From Ottowia sp. SB7-C50 (GTDB lineage: Bacteria > Pseudomonadota > Gammaproteobacteria > Burkholderiales > Burkholderiaceae_C), in the NCBI RefSeq assembly GCF_033110285.1, contig NZ_CP136995.1, positions 186,001 through 250,000 of the forward strand: DNA of 64,000 bases, given 5' to 3'. Position numbers and translations under genes: made by a program. Below, piece by piece: positions 54,834-62,389 of this stretch. The notes under the pieces were generated by a model that ran no database searches, was not told the origin of the DNA, and saw only the letters and a program-made list of their open reading frames with translations. Each line of letters begins with the position of its first letter. The stretch's first letter is position 1.

Positions 54834-55718
54834 TCAGGCGGCAGGCCGCTCCGGTGCCAACTCGGCCGTGGCTTTCATCTCGCGCTCGTGCTGCCATTCC
54901 ACCGCCGTCTTGATGACCAGCGTGACAATCGCCAGCAGCGCCAGCAGCGAGGCCACCGCAAACGCGGCCTGGCCCTGATACTCGTTGTAGAGAATCTCCA
55001 CGTGCAGCGGCATGGTGTTGGTCTGGCCGCGGATGTGGCCGCTGACGACCGACACGGCGCCGAACTCGCCCATGGCCCGCGCGTTGCACAGGATCACGCC
55101 GTAGATCAGCCCCCACTTGATGTTGGGCAGCGTCACGCGCCAGAACGTCTGCCAGCCGGTGGCGCCCAGCACCTGCGCGGCCTGCTCCTCGTCGCTGCCC
55201 TGCGCCTGCATCAGCGGGATCAGCTCGCGCGCGATGAACGGAAAGGTGACGAACACCGTGGCCAGCACGATGCCCGGCACGGCAAACACGATCTTGATGT
55301 CGTGCTCGGCCAGCCACGGCCCCAGCCAGCCCTGCGCGCCGAACACCAGCACGTAGATCAGGCCGGCGACCACGGGCGAGACGGAAAACGGCAGGTCGAT
55401 CAGCGTGGTCAGAAAGGCCTTGCCCTTGAACTCGAACTTGGCGATGCACCACGCCGCCGCCACGCCAAAGACGAGGTTCAGCGGCACCGCAATCGCCGCC
55501 GTTATCAGCGTCAGGCGGATGGCGGCCAGCGCGTCGGGCTCCTTCAGCGCGTCCCAATACGCCGACCAGCCGGCCTTGAGCGCCTCGACGAACACGGCGG
55601 CCAGCGGCAGCACCAGGAACAGCGCCATGAAACCCAGCGCCAGCGCGGTGAGCAGCCAGCGCACGGCGGGCGACTCGGTGGTGCGCACGCGTTTGGCAAT
55701 CGCGGATGAGTGACTCAT
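54834..55718 (-). CDS. cysW: Sulfate ABC transporter permease CysW
   Basis: A 294-residue permease. About six helices and the EAA loop with [18 protein letters not shown] are seen, plus [20 protein letters not shown] and [20 protein letters not shown], which mark CysW. It pairs with CysT in the membrane. A dRS3-like repeat lies just upstream between it and cysT. Confidence 0.94.
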   Translation of the reverse strand: MSHSSAIAKRVRTTESPAVRWLLTALALGFMALFLVLPLAAVFVEALKAGWSAYWDALKEPDALAAIRLTLITAAIAVPLNLVFGVAAAWCIAKFEFKGKAFLTTLIDLPFSVSPVVAGLIYVLVFGAQGWLGPWLAEHDIKIVFAVPGIVLATVFVTFPFIARELIPLMQAQGSDEEQAAQVLGATGWQTFWRVTLPNIKWGLIYGVILCNARAMGEFGAVSVVSGHIRGQTNTMPLHVEILYNEYQGQAAFAVASLLALLAIVTLVIKTAVEWQHEREMKATAELAPERPAA

Positions 55719-55731
55719 GCTCTCACCATGC

Positions 55732-55806
55732 CGTCATTCCCGCGCAGGCGGGAATCCATGTCATCACCGGGCGCGCCCGTGGATTCCCGCCTGCGCGGGA
55801 ATGACG
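55732..55806. repeat. dRS3-like inverted repeat, 27-bp arms and 21-base loop
   Basis: Arms at 55732-55758 and 55780-55806 are identical to those at 35114-35188. It sits between cysT and cysW, so it will be part of the transcript as a strong hairpin. Confidence 0.9.
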
Positions 55807-55852
55807 GGGGTTCAGGCCGGTTCGTAGGGAAATCAATTGCAGGTCGTGCATT

Positions 55853-56725
55853 TCACGCCCCCGTGCGACGGCGCTGCCAGGCCTGCAACGCGTTGATGAT
55901 CAGCAGCAGGATGAAGGACATCAGCAGCATCACCGACGCCACCGCCGTGGCGCCCGCAAAGTCGTACTGCTCCAGCTTGCCGATGATGATGAGCGGCGTG
56001 ATCTCCGACACCATGGGCATGTTGCCGGCGATGAAGATGACCGAGCCGTATTCACCCACCGCGCGCGCAAACGCCATCGCAAAGCCCGTCAGCAGGGCCG
56101 GCGCGATGGCCGGAAAGATCACGCGCCAGAAGGTCTGCCAGCGCGTCGCGCCCAGGCAGGCTGCGGCTTCTTCCAGCTCGCGCTCGGTGTCTTCCAGCAC
56201 CGGCTGCACGGTGCGCACCACGAAGGGCAGGCCGATGAAGATCAGCGCGATCACGATGCCGTTGGGATTGAAGGCGAGCTGAATGCCCAGCGGCGCCAGG
56301 TACTGCCCGAGCCAGCCGTTGTCGGCCAGGATGGCGGTGAGCGAGATGCCTGCCACGGCGGTGGGCAGGGCAAAGGGCAAGTCGACCAATGCATCGGCGA
56401 TCTTCTTGCCCGGAAACGAATAACGCACCAGCACCCAGGCCACCAGCAGCCCGGCCACCACATTGACGCAGGCGGCGATCAGCGAGGCGCCAAACGTGAG
56501 CTTGAACGAGGCCACCACGCGCGGTGCGCTGACGGCCGTCCAGAAATCGGCCCAGGTCATCGAGAAGGTCTTGAAGACCAGTGCCGAGAGTGGGATGAGC
56601 ACGATCAGGCTCAGGTACAGCAGCGTGTAGCCGAGCGTGAGGTTGAAGCCGGGCAGCACCCGGCGCGCGGCGCGGCGGCGGGGTGCGGCGGACGACAGGG
56701 GCACGGCGAGCGTGGCGGTGGACAT
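55853..56725 (-). CDS. cysT: Sulfate ABC transporter permease CysT
   Basis: The 290-residue partner of CysW. Typical segments are FNLTLGYTLLYLSLIVLIPL, DLPFALPTAVAGISLTAI, EEAAACLGATRWQTFWRVIF (EAA loop) and AFARAVGEYGSVIFIAGNMP. ATG 56725 matches the family; upstream in-frame codons fall in intergenic repeat. Confidence 0.94.
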   Translation of the reverse strand: MSTATLAVPLSSAAPRRRAARRVLPGFNLTLGYTLLYLSLIVLIPLSALVFKTFSMTWADFWTAVSAPRVVASFKLTFGASLIAACVNVVAGLLVAWVLVRYSFPGKKIADALVDLPFALPTAVAGISLTAILADNGWLGQYLAPLGIQLAFNPNGIVIALIFIGLPFVVRTVQPVLEDTERELEEAAACLGATRWQTFWRVIFPAIAPALLTGFAMAFARAVGEYGSVIFIAGNMPMVSEITPLIIIGKLEQYDFAGATAVASVMLLMSFILLLIINALQAWQRRRTGA

Positions 56726-56759
56726 GATGGTTTTGATGGCTGATGGCGCTTGATGGGCG

Positions 56760-56930
56760 GGCGCTGGGGCTGTTTTCTCCCTCGCCCCTCTGGGGAGAGG
56801 GCTGGGGTGAGGGGCTGGCGGCGTGTGCATCGTCCACGGCGCGCGGCCCCCATCCCAACCTTCCCCCAGCGGGGGAAGGGGCAACAGCCGCCCTCACCCC
56901 AACCCTCTCCCGCGCGCGGGAGAGGGAGCC
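56760..56930. repeat. REP-like CCCTCTCCC repeats between sbp1 and cysT
   Basis: Includes a perfect 24-bp palindrome (CCCTCTCCCGCG followed by its complement, 56903-56926) and copies of CTCACCCCAACCCTCTCCC in both orientations. Similar sequence recurs at 58066-58100 and 58427-58465. The hairpin could attenuate transcription from sbp1 into the permease genes. Confidence 0.7.
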
Positions 56931-56939
56931 ATCCGCGCT

Positions 56940-57938
56940 TTACTTGCCGGGGGTGTAGAGCTTGTCGAACTGCCCACCGTCGTTGAAATGCACCTTCTGC
57001 GCCTCGGCCAGCGAGCCGAAGTACTGGTCGACCGTGAACAGCTTGATCGGCTTGAACACGTTGGCATGCGCCTTCAGGATCGCCTCGTTGCGCGGGCGGA
57101 TGTTGTGCTTGGCGGCGATCTCTTGCCCTTCAGGCGAATACAGGAAATCCAGGTACGCCTTGGCCTCGGCCGCCGTGCCCTTCTTGGCCACCGTGCGCTC
57201 GACGATGGCGACCGGGTTCTCGGTCACGATGCTGGCGCTGGGGTGGATGGCATCGACCTTGCCTTTGCCGAATTCGTTTTCGACCGACACCACTTCGGAT
57301 TCAAACGTCACCAGCACGTCGCCCAGGTTGCGCTGCAGGAACATGCCCGTCGCATCGCGCCCGCCGCGCGCCAGCGCCGGCACGTTCTTGTACAGCTTGC
57401 CGACGAACTCGGCCGCCTGCGCGTCGGTGCCGCCCTTGGCGCGCACCTGGCCCCAGGCCGCGAGGTAGGCCATGCGGCCGTTGCCGCCGGTCTTGGGGTT
57501 GACCACGACGACTTTCACATCGGGGCGGACCAGGTCGTCCCAGTCCTTGATGTTCTTGGGGTTGCCGTTGCGCACCAGGAACAGCATGGTCGATGTGGTG
57601 GGCGACGCGCCGTTCGGAAACTTGGCGCGCCAGTCCTTGGCGACCACGCCCTTGTCGGCCAGGAAGTCGATGTCGGTGGTGGTGTTCATGGTCACCACGT
57701 CGGCGGCCAGACCGTCGGCCACGGCGCGCGCCTGCGCGCTGGAGCCGGCGTGGGACTGGTCGACCTTGATGTCTTTGCCCGTCTTCTTCTTGTAATCGGC
57801 GATGAAGGCGGTGTTGAAGTCCTTGTAGAACTCGCGGGCGACGTCGTAGCTGACGTTGAGCAGGCTGGTCTGGGCGCTGGCGGCACCAGCGGCGGCCAGG
57901 GCGAGGGCGGAGAGGGCGAGGCGGAGGGAGGTTTTCAT
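56940..57938 (-). CDS. sbp: Sulfate-binding periplasmic protein (copy 1)
   Basis: A 332-residue receptor delivering sulfate to CysTWA. The signal peptide ends AAAGAASAQ, and the mature protein begins TSLLNVSYDVAREFYKDFN, the family start. It also has VDQSHAGSSAQARAVADGL, LAAWGQVRAKGG and LGDVLVTFESEVVSVENEFG. It is the first gene of the sbp1-cysT-cysW-cysA run. A 25-base motif shared with copy 2 lies about 70 bases upstream of its start. Confidence 0.95.
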   Translation of the reverse strand: MKTSLRLALSALALAAAGAASAQTSLLNVSYDVAREFYKDFNTAFIADYKKKTGKDIKVDQSHAGSSAQARAVADGLAADVVTMNTTTDIDFLADKGVVAKDWRAKFPNGASPTTSTMLFLVRNGNPKNIKDWDDLVRPDVKVVVVNPKTGGNGRMAYLAAWGQVRAKGGTDAQAAEFVGKLYKNVPALARGGRDATGMFLQRNLGDVLVTFESEVVSVENEFGKGKVDAIHPSASIVTENPVAIVERTVAKKGTAAEAKAYLDFLYSPEGQEIAAKHNIRPRNEAILKAHANVFKPIKLFTVDQYFGSLAEAQKVHFNDGGQFDKLYTPGK

Positions 57939-58006
57939 GGCACTGCGCAAATGACGAGGTCGGCGAAATGCCGACCATGGGCATGAGTTTGGAGGCGGGG
58001 CTTCAG

Positions 58007-58038
58007 AACTCAAACTACTTTTTTCTTGTTTCTTTATG
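58007..58038 (-). promoter_or_regulatory. Conserved motif upstream of sbp copy 1 (candidate CysB site or promoter)
   Basis: Read toward the gene: ATAAAGAAACAAGAAAA, then AAGTAGTT. The same sequence with three mismatches occurs at the same distance upstream of sbp copy 2. Its AT-rich character fits a CysB-activated promoter. Confidence 0.6.
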
Positions 58039-58548
58039 CCTGGGTGGGATAAGGGGGGTTGCTGCCTCGCCCCTTTGAAGAGAGTTTGGGGTGAGGGGCT
58101 GAGACGCTGGATGCGCGGCTGGCCGGGAGTTCGCCCCGGCGGGCGACCTACTTTCTTTTGCTCCGCCAAAAGAAAGTAGGCAAAGAAAAGGCGGCCCCAC
58201 TGGCCGTGTCCCTTCGCTGCGCTGCGGGCAGCCTGCGATGCTCGGGTGTGGGGCGGCGCTGCGGAACTCGCTTTGCGCCTGCGGCGCTGCGCTCAGACAT
58301 CCGCAGCGAGTCAGAGCACGAAGCGCGCATGCTTCGCTGCGCGCCCGCCCCACGCCCTGCGCTTCTCGGCACGGCCAGAGGGGAGTTGAAGTCCACTCGG
58401 GCCATCGCTGCGCTCGGCCTTGGACTTGACTCCCTCTCCCTCTGGGAGAGGGTTGGGGTGAGGGTGGTCCAGCTCAAAAATGATAGCTGCTTGCGCTTGT
58501 CCAGCAAGCGCTGGCAGCACTTTTGGCTTGAACCGGCTGCCAACCCAT
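58039..58548. repeat. 510-base repeat-rich gap
   Basis: Holds REP-like CCCTCTCCC repeats, a 14-bp perfect inverted repeat (CCTACTTTCTTTTG and complement, 58147-58180, loop of 6), and a dispersed repeat at 58475-58520. No convincing gene is visible in either strand despite several open frames, which show repeat-like composition. Confidence 0.6.
58475..58520. repeat. Dispersed ATAGC/AAGCGC repeat, best-preserved copy
   Basis: CAAAAATGATAGCTGCTTGC, GCTTGTCCAGCAAGCGCTGG, CAGC. It serves as the type copy for the family in this window. Confidence 0.8.
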
Positions 58549-58779
58549 TCACCGCCACCCAATCGCCGCGCTGGGGTAGTCCGGCCAATACGGCCACTGA
58601 CGCAAATCCGCAGGCGTGCTGTGCGCGGCGTGTGCGTGCGCCTGCGCGCGTGGGGCGCGCGGTGGCTGCGTGCGGATCGTGGGCAGGGGCGCGCACAGGC
58701 TCAGGCCCCACGCGTCGGCGGTTATGGCCAGCACGCGCAGGGCGGCGGGCGGCAACGGGTGGGTGATGGGCGGGCGCAT
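58549..58779 (-). CDS. Small protein downstream of sbp copy 2, unknown
   Basis: An AAGGAG site precedes ATG 58779 at good spacing, 32 bases after sbp2, so translation is plausible. The 76-residue product has a hydrophobic N-terminal part (AALRVLAITADAWGLSLCAP), a Pro/Ala/His/Arg-rich middle and a distinct end (LRQWPYWPDYPSAAIGWR). No family is recognised. Its position suggests co-expression with sulfate uptake. Confidence 0.5.
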   Translation of the reverse strand: MRPPITHPLPPAALRVLAITADAWGLSLCAPLPTIRTQPPRAPRAQAHAHAAHSTPADLRQWPYWPDYPSAAIGWR

Positions 58780-58811
58780 GGCGAACTCCTTGTCAGGTTG
58801 AGGGCAACGGC

Positions 58812-59831
58812 TTACTTGTGGGTGTAGATCTGGTCGAAATGACCGCCATCGGCAAAGTGCGCCTTGCTGGCCTGCGCCCAGCCGCCAAAGGCCTGGTCGA
58901 TGGTGAAGAGCTGAAGCTTGGGGAACTGCCTGGCGTACTTGGCCGCGGCCTTCTCGCTGATCGGGCGGTAGAAGTGCTTGCCGGCCAGGTCCTGCCCTTC
59001 GTCGGTGTAGAGGTAATCCAGGTACGCCTGCGCGACAACGCGGGTCCCGTGCTTGTCGGCGTTCTTGTCGACCAGCGTCACGGCCGGCTCGGCCAGGATG
59101 GAGAGGCTCGGGTACACGATGTCGAACTTCTGCCCGAATTCCTTGCCCAGCAGATGCGCCTCGTTCTCCCAGGCGATCAGCACGTCGCCCTGGTTGCGCT
59201 GGCCGAAGGTGATGGTGGAGCCGCGCGCGCCGGTGTCGAGCACGGGCACGTTCTGGTACAGCTGGGCGACGAAGGCTTTCGCCTTGGCGTCGTCACCGCC
59301 GTGCTTGCGCCTGGCGTATTCCCACGCGGCCAGGTAGTTCCAGCGCGCGCCGCCGCTGGTCTTGGGGTTGGGGGTGATGACCTTGACGCCGGGCTTGGCC
59401 AAATCGTCCCAGTCCTTGATGCCCTTGGGGTTGCCGTGGCGCACCACCAGCACGATGGTGGACGTGTAGGGCGAGCTGTTGTGCGGCAGGCGCTTTTGCC
59501 AGTCTTTGGCAATCAGCGCGCCGTGCGTGACCAGCGCATCCGTGTCGCCGGCCAGCGCCAGCGTGGCGACGTCGGCTTCCAGCCCGTCGATGATGGAGCG
59601 CGCCTGCTTGCCCGAGCCGCCGTGCGATTGCTTGACGGCCACGTCCTGCCCGGTTTTGGCCTTCCAGCGCCTGGCAAACGCCTTGTTGAATTCGACGTAG
59701 AACTCGCGCGTGGGGTCGTAGCTGACGTTGAGCAGGGTCACGGCGGCGGGCTGCTGCGCGTGGGCGAAGGGCGCGCCGGCCAGCAGGGCGGCGGTGGCCA
59801 GGGTGTGCAGCGCAAGGCGGCGGCGGTTCAT
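58812..59831 (-). CDS. sbp: Sulfate-binding periplasmic protein (copy 2)
   Basis: A 339-residue paralogue of copy 1. The signal peptide ends AGAPFAHAQ; the mature start [19 protein letters not shown] aligns with copy 1. It shares [20 protein letters not shown] and [13 protein letters not shown]. The two differ throughout, so they probably arose by an old duplication and may differ in ligand (sulfate, thiosulfate or another oxyanion). It has the same upstream motif as copy 1. ATG 59831. Confidence 0.93.
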   Translation of the reverse strand: MNRRRLALHTLATAALLAGAPFAHAQQPAAVTLLNVSYDPTREFYVEFNKAFARRWKAKTGQDVAVKQSHGGSGKQARSIIDGLEADVATLALAGDTDALVTHGALIAKDWQKRLPHNSSPYTSTIVLVVRHGNPKGIKDWDDLAKPGVKVITPNPKTSGGARWNYLAAWEYARRKHGGDDAKAKAFVAQLYQNVPVLDTGARGSTITFGQRNQGDVLIAWENEAHLLGKEFGQKFDIVYPSLSILAEPAVTLVDKNADKHGTRVVAQAYLDYLYTDEGQDLAGKHFYRPISEKAAAKYARQFPKLQLFTIDQAFGGWAQASKAHFADGGHFDQIYTHK

Positions 59832-59900
59832 GGGGCGGACTCCAGCTTGAGAGAAAACCAAAACAAGGCCGCGATGATGAAAGGCGTGCCGTTCAAAGGG

Positions 59901-59926
59901 AACTACTGTTTTCTTGTTTGCTTATT
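59901..59926 (-). promoter_or_regulatory. Conserved motif upstream of sbp copy 2 (candidate CysB site or promoter)
   Basis: Read toward the gene: ATAAGCAAACAAGAAAA then CAGTAGTT, matching the motif before sbp copy 1, again about 70 bases from the start codon. Confidence 0.6.
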
Positions 59927-59929
59927 ACG

Positions 59930-60122
59930 ATCCCCCCTGTGGCGCCTGCGACGCCTTCCCCCGGAGGGGACAACGCTGGCGCTCGGGGAACCCCGAGCAC
60001 GGCGTTCCGGGGTGGCCTGCTGCGCGGCCTTCGGTCATCCAGCAGGTCAATGTGCAACGATGTCCATAAAAACCCTGCTTGCGCACGCCCCTACAGCGCT
60101 ATCAGCTACTAAAAAAATAGCG
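59930..60122. repeat. C/G-rich repeat and dispersed repeat fragment
   Basis: 59930-60050 contains TGGCGCCTGCGACGCC and CTTCCCCCGGAGGGG and belongs to the C/G-rich family. 60088-60122 has AGCGCTATCAGCTACTAAAA and AAATAGCG of the dispersed family. Together with the sbp2 upstream motif they fill the 313-base gap. Confidence 0.55.
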
Positions 60123-60144
60123 ATCGGCGTGGCATCATCGCGCC

Positions 60145-61161
60145 ATGCCCCACGCCCCCGACGCCCTCAAGCACCTCGCCCCCAACGTGTTCGCCATGGT
60201 CATGGGGCTGGCCGGACTGTCGCTGGCGTGGGGGCGGGCCGAGCCGTTGCTGGGCGACATGGCGGGGGCGGGTGCGCTGGTGCTGGCGGCGGTGGCGGCG
60301 CTGGTGTTCGTGGCGCTGGCCGTGCTGTCGTGGCTGCGCTGGCAGCGCTATCCCGAGGCGCTGGCGGCCGACTTGAAGCACCCGGTGCGCCACGCCTTCA
60401 TCGCCACGCTGCCGGTGTCGATCATCCTGCTGGCCACGGCGGGCGTGTCGCTGCTGGGCACCAGCGACTGGCTGGCGGCGCTGTGGTGGGTGGGGTCGCT
60501 GGCGCAGTTCGGCGTCACGCTTTGGGTGCTGTCGCGCTGGCTCAGCCCCGACAAGGCGCAGGCGCTCAGCTGGCCAGCGCTGACGCCGGTGATGATCGTG
60601 CCGGTGGTCGGCAACGTGCTGGCGCCGCTGGCGGGCGTCAGCCTGGGCGCGGGGGCCTGGGCGGCGGCGCAGTTCGGCATCGGGCTGCTGCTGTGGCCGG
60701 TGGTGCTGACGCTGCTGATGGTGCGCATCGCCGTGCACGGGCTGTGGCCAGACCGGCTGCTGCCGGCCACCTTCATCACCGTCGCGCCGCCGGCGGTGGT
60801 CGGCAGCGCCACGCTGCAGCTGGGCGGCCCGGCCGTGCTGGCGTGGATGTGCTGGGGCATCGCGCTGTTCTTCGTGCTGTGGAGCTTCCAGATCGCGCGC
60901 CGCATGCTGGCGCAGCCGTTCTCCTTCGGCTTCTGGTCGATGGGCTTTCCGCTGGCGGCGTTTGCCGCGCTCACATTGCGACTGGCCGCGCTGCACCCGC
61001 TGGCGCAGGCGCCGGCCATGATCGCGCTGGCGCTGGCCTCGCTGGTGGTGGCGCTGCTGGCCATCGCCACCTGGAAGGGCTGGCGCGAAGGCAGCCTGCT
61101 GCAACCCGAACCGGTGGCGATGATCGCCGCCGCCGGCAGCGGCCCGCCGCCGCCGCGGTGA
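60145..61161 (+). CDS. TDT/SLAC1-family transporter (TehA-like)
   Basis: A 338-residue membrane protein with about ten helices and the look of the tellurite-resistance/dicarboxylate transporter family (LAPNVFAMVMGLAGLSLAWG at the start, LPVSIILLATAGVSLL, LPATFITVAPPAVVG, FGFWSMGFPLAAFA). Family members carry anions such as C4-dicarboxylates, nitrate or chloride, or act in tellurite resistance; the substrate here is unknown. The tail is Pro-rich. Confidence 0.82.
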   Translation: MPHAPDALKHLAPNVFAMVMGLAGLSLAWGRAEPLLGDMAGAGALVLAAVAALVFVALAVLSWLRWQRYPEALAADLKHPVRHAFIATLPVSIILLATAGVSLLGTSDWLAALWWVGSLAQFGVTLWVLSRWLSPDKAQALSWPALTPVMIVPVVGNVLAPLAGVSLGAGAWAAAQFGIGLLLWPVVLTLLMVRIAVHGLWPDRLLPATFITVAPPAVVGSATLQLGGPAVLAWMCWGIALFFVLWSFQIARRMLAQPFSFGFWSMGFPLAAFAALTLRLAALHPLAQAPAMIALALASLVVALLAIATWKGWREGSLLQPEPVAMIAAAGSGPPPPR

Positions 61162-61171
61162 TGTCGGGTTT

Positions 61172-61232
61172 CATATATTTTCTGCCGCTGGCGCTTGCAG
61201 GACAAGCGCAGACAGCTACGAATTGTGTAGCA
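61172..61232. repeat. Dispersed ATAGC/AAGCGC repeat copy (reverse)
   Basis: ATATATTTTCTGCCGCTGGC, GCTTGCAGGACAAGCGCAGA, CAGCTACGAATTGTGTAGC. It lies between the TDT gene and norE. Confidence 0.65.
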
Positions 61233-61264
61233 AAACGGCTGGCGCCCCGCGCAGGGGCAGGGTC

Positions 61265-62126
61265 GTGACGCCCGCCCGCCCGGCCCCATCGCGCCCCACC
61301 TCGCGCTTGCCGGGCGACCTGTTCATCTGGTACGTCATCCTGCTGGAAGGCGCCACGTTTGCGGTGCTGTTCGTCGCCTTTGCCTTCACGCGGCTGCGGC
61401 ATCCGGCGCTGTTCACCGCCTCGCAGCAGCAGCTGGACCTGAGCGCCGGCGCCCTCAACACCGCGCTGCTGCTGACGGCCAGCTGGTGCGTGGCGCGCGC
61501 GGTGCTGGCGGTGCGCCGCGGCACGCGCGGCGCGGGCATGGCCTGGCTGGCGGCGGGCATGGCCGGCGGCGCGGGCTTCGTGGCGCTGAAGCTCAAGGAA
61601 TACGCCGACAAGGCGCTTGAGGGCATCGGTCTGTCGACCAACCTGTTCTTCGACTTCTATTTCATCCTGACCGGCTTTCACTTGTTGCACGTGCTGGCCG
61701 GCCTGCTGGCGCTGGGGCTGGTCGGCATCGGCCTGCTGCGCCAGCCGCGCGGCGTGCTGCAGGGCCACGCGCTAGGGCCTGTTCACGCTATTTTTAGCCA
61801 TGCGAACATGCTTGAAAAAGCGCCAATCTAGGCGCGCGACGACGCCCAGACCGGGCGTCTGCGCTAGGAGCGCAACGACGAGTGGCGGTTTTTCAAGCAT
61901 GTTCCCTCCGGGTTGCGATCAAAAAGGCCATCGCCAGCGTTGCCATCCTTGCCAAGGTACCTACCTGGGCGGCGGCTGGCGCCTTGGCGAGTGGCCTTTT
62001 TGACTCGCAACGCATGGCTAAAAATAGCGTGAACAGGCCCTAGAAACCGCGGCCGTGTTCTGGCACCTGGTCGACCTGCTGTGGCTGGTGCTGTTTCCGC
62101 TGGTCTACGTGATGGGGCGCGCATGA
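61265..62126 (+). pseudogene. norE: norE-like cytochrome c oxidase subunit III gene, interrupted by a palindromic element
   Basis: Codes for a heme-copper oxidase subunit III/NorE-type membrane protein, often linked to nitric oxide reductase or an oxidase. The N-terminal part is clear: RLPGDLFIWYVILLEGATFA, the helices to FFDFYFILTGFHLLHVLAGL and VLQGHAL. At 61775 a 266-bp element begins and the frame hits TAG at 61829-61831. The end of the protein reappears at 62041-62126 as ETAAVFWHLVDLLWLVLFPL then VYVMGRA. Without the element and one TA copy, the gene is an unbroken 197 residues. Starts at GTG 61265. The downstream norF-like gene overlaps its stop (ATGA). As it stands the product would be truncated before the last helix. 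Confidence 0.88.
61775..62040. mobile_element. MITE-like palindromic element, 266 bp, inserted in norE
   Basis: Perfect 30-bp terminal inverted repeats (starting GGGCCTGTTCACGC). Flanks are TA on both sides, or CTAG counted as a 4-base duplication. Inside are two further stems: 61805-61825 with 61884-61904 (AACATGCTTGAAAAA arms), and 61914-61938 with the stretch ending GGCCTTTTTGACTCGCAAC near 62011. It has no coding capacity, so it must have moved with a transposase supplied elsewhere. Confidence 0.92.
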
Positions 62127-62389
62127 AGCCTGAACGCGTGCTCGACCTCGTCTGGCTGGCGCTGCTGGCCGCCACCGCCGTCACCTGGGCGCTGGGCGCC
62201 AGCGGCTGGGTGGGCCGCGCCGGGCTGGCCGGCGTGGCGCTGGTGTTTGCGCTGGCCTGGGCCAAGGGCCTGGCCGTGCTGCTGGAATTCATGGAGCTGC
62301 GCCACGCGCCGCCCGCCTGGCGCTGGGGGCTGGCCGGCGCGTTAACGGCCATCGTCGCGCTCATCGTGCTGGCGTACGCGCTGGCGTAG
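62123..62389 (+). CDS. norF: NorF-like cytochrome c oxidase subunit IV family protein
   Basis: An 88-residue membrane protein with three helices (VLDLVWLALLAATAVTWALG, then GLAGVALVFALAWAKGLAVL, and ALTAIVALIVLAYALA). LLEFMELRHAP between helices 2 and 3 marks the subunit IV/NorF family. ATG overlaps the norE stop. The end overlaps the convergent LysR gene by 29 bases. The partner catalytic subunits (norCB or cox) are not in the window. Confidence 0.82.
   Translation: MKPERVLDLVWLALLAATAVTWALGASGWVGRAGLAGVALVFALAWAKGLAVLLEFMELRHAPPAWRWGLAGALTAIVALIVLAYALA

Noticed and set aside
58158..58766. 202-codon plus-strand frame in the sbp intergenic region
   Set aside because: It runs through repeats (CCCTCTCCC type, dispersed element), lacks a ribosome site and changes composition several times.
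61268..61831. Truncated norE frame as a complete, naturally shorter gene
   Set aside because: Its last residues (GPVHAIFSHANMLEKAPI) are coded by the inserted element, and the true C-terminus lies intact after it.
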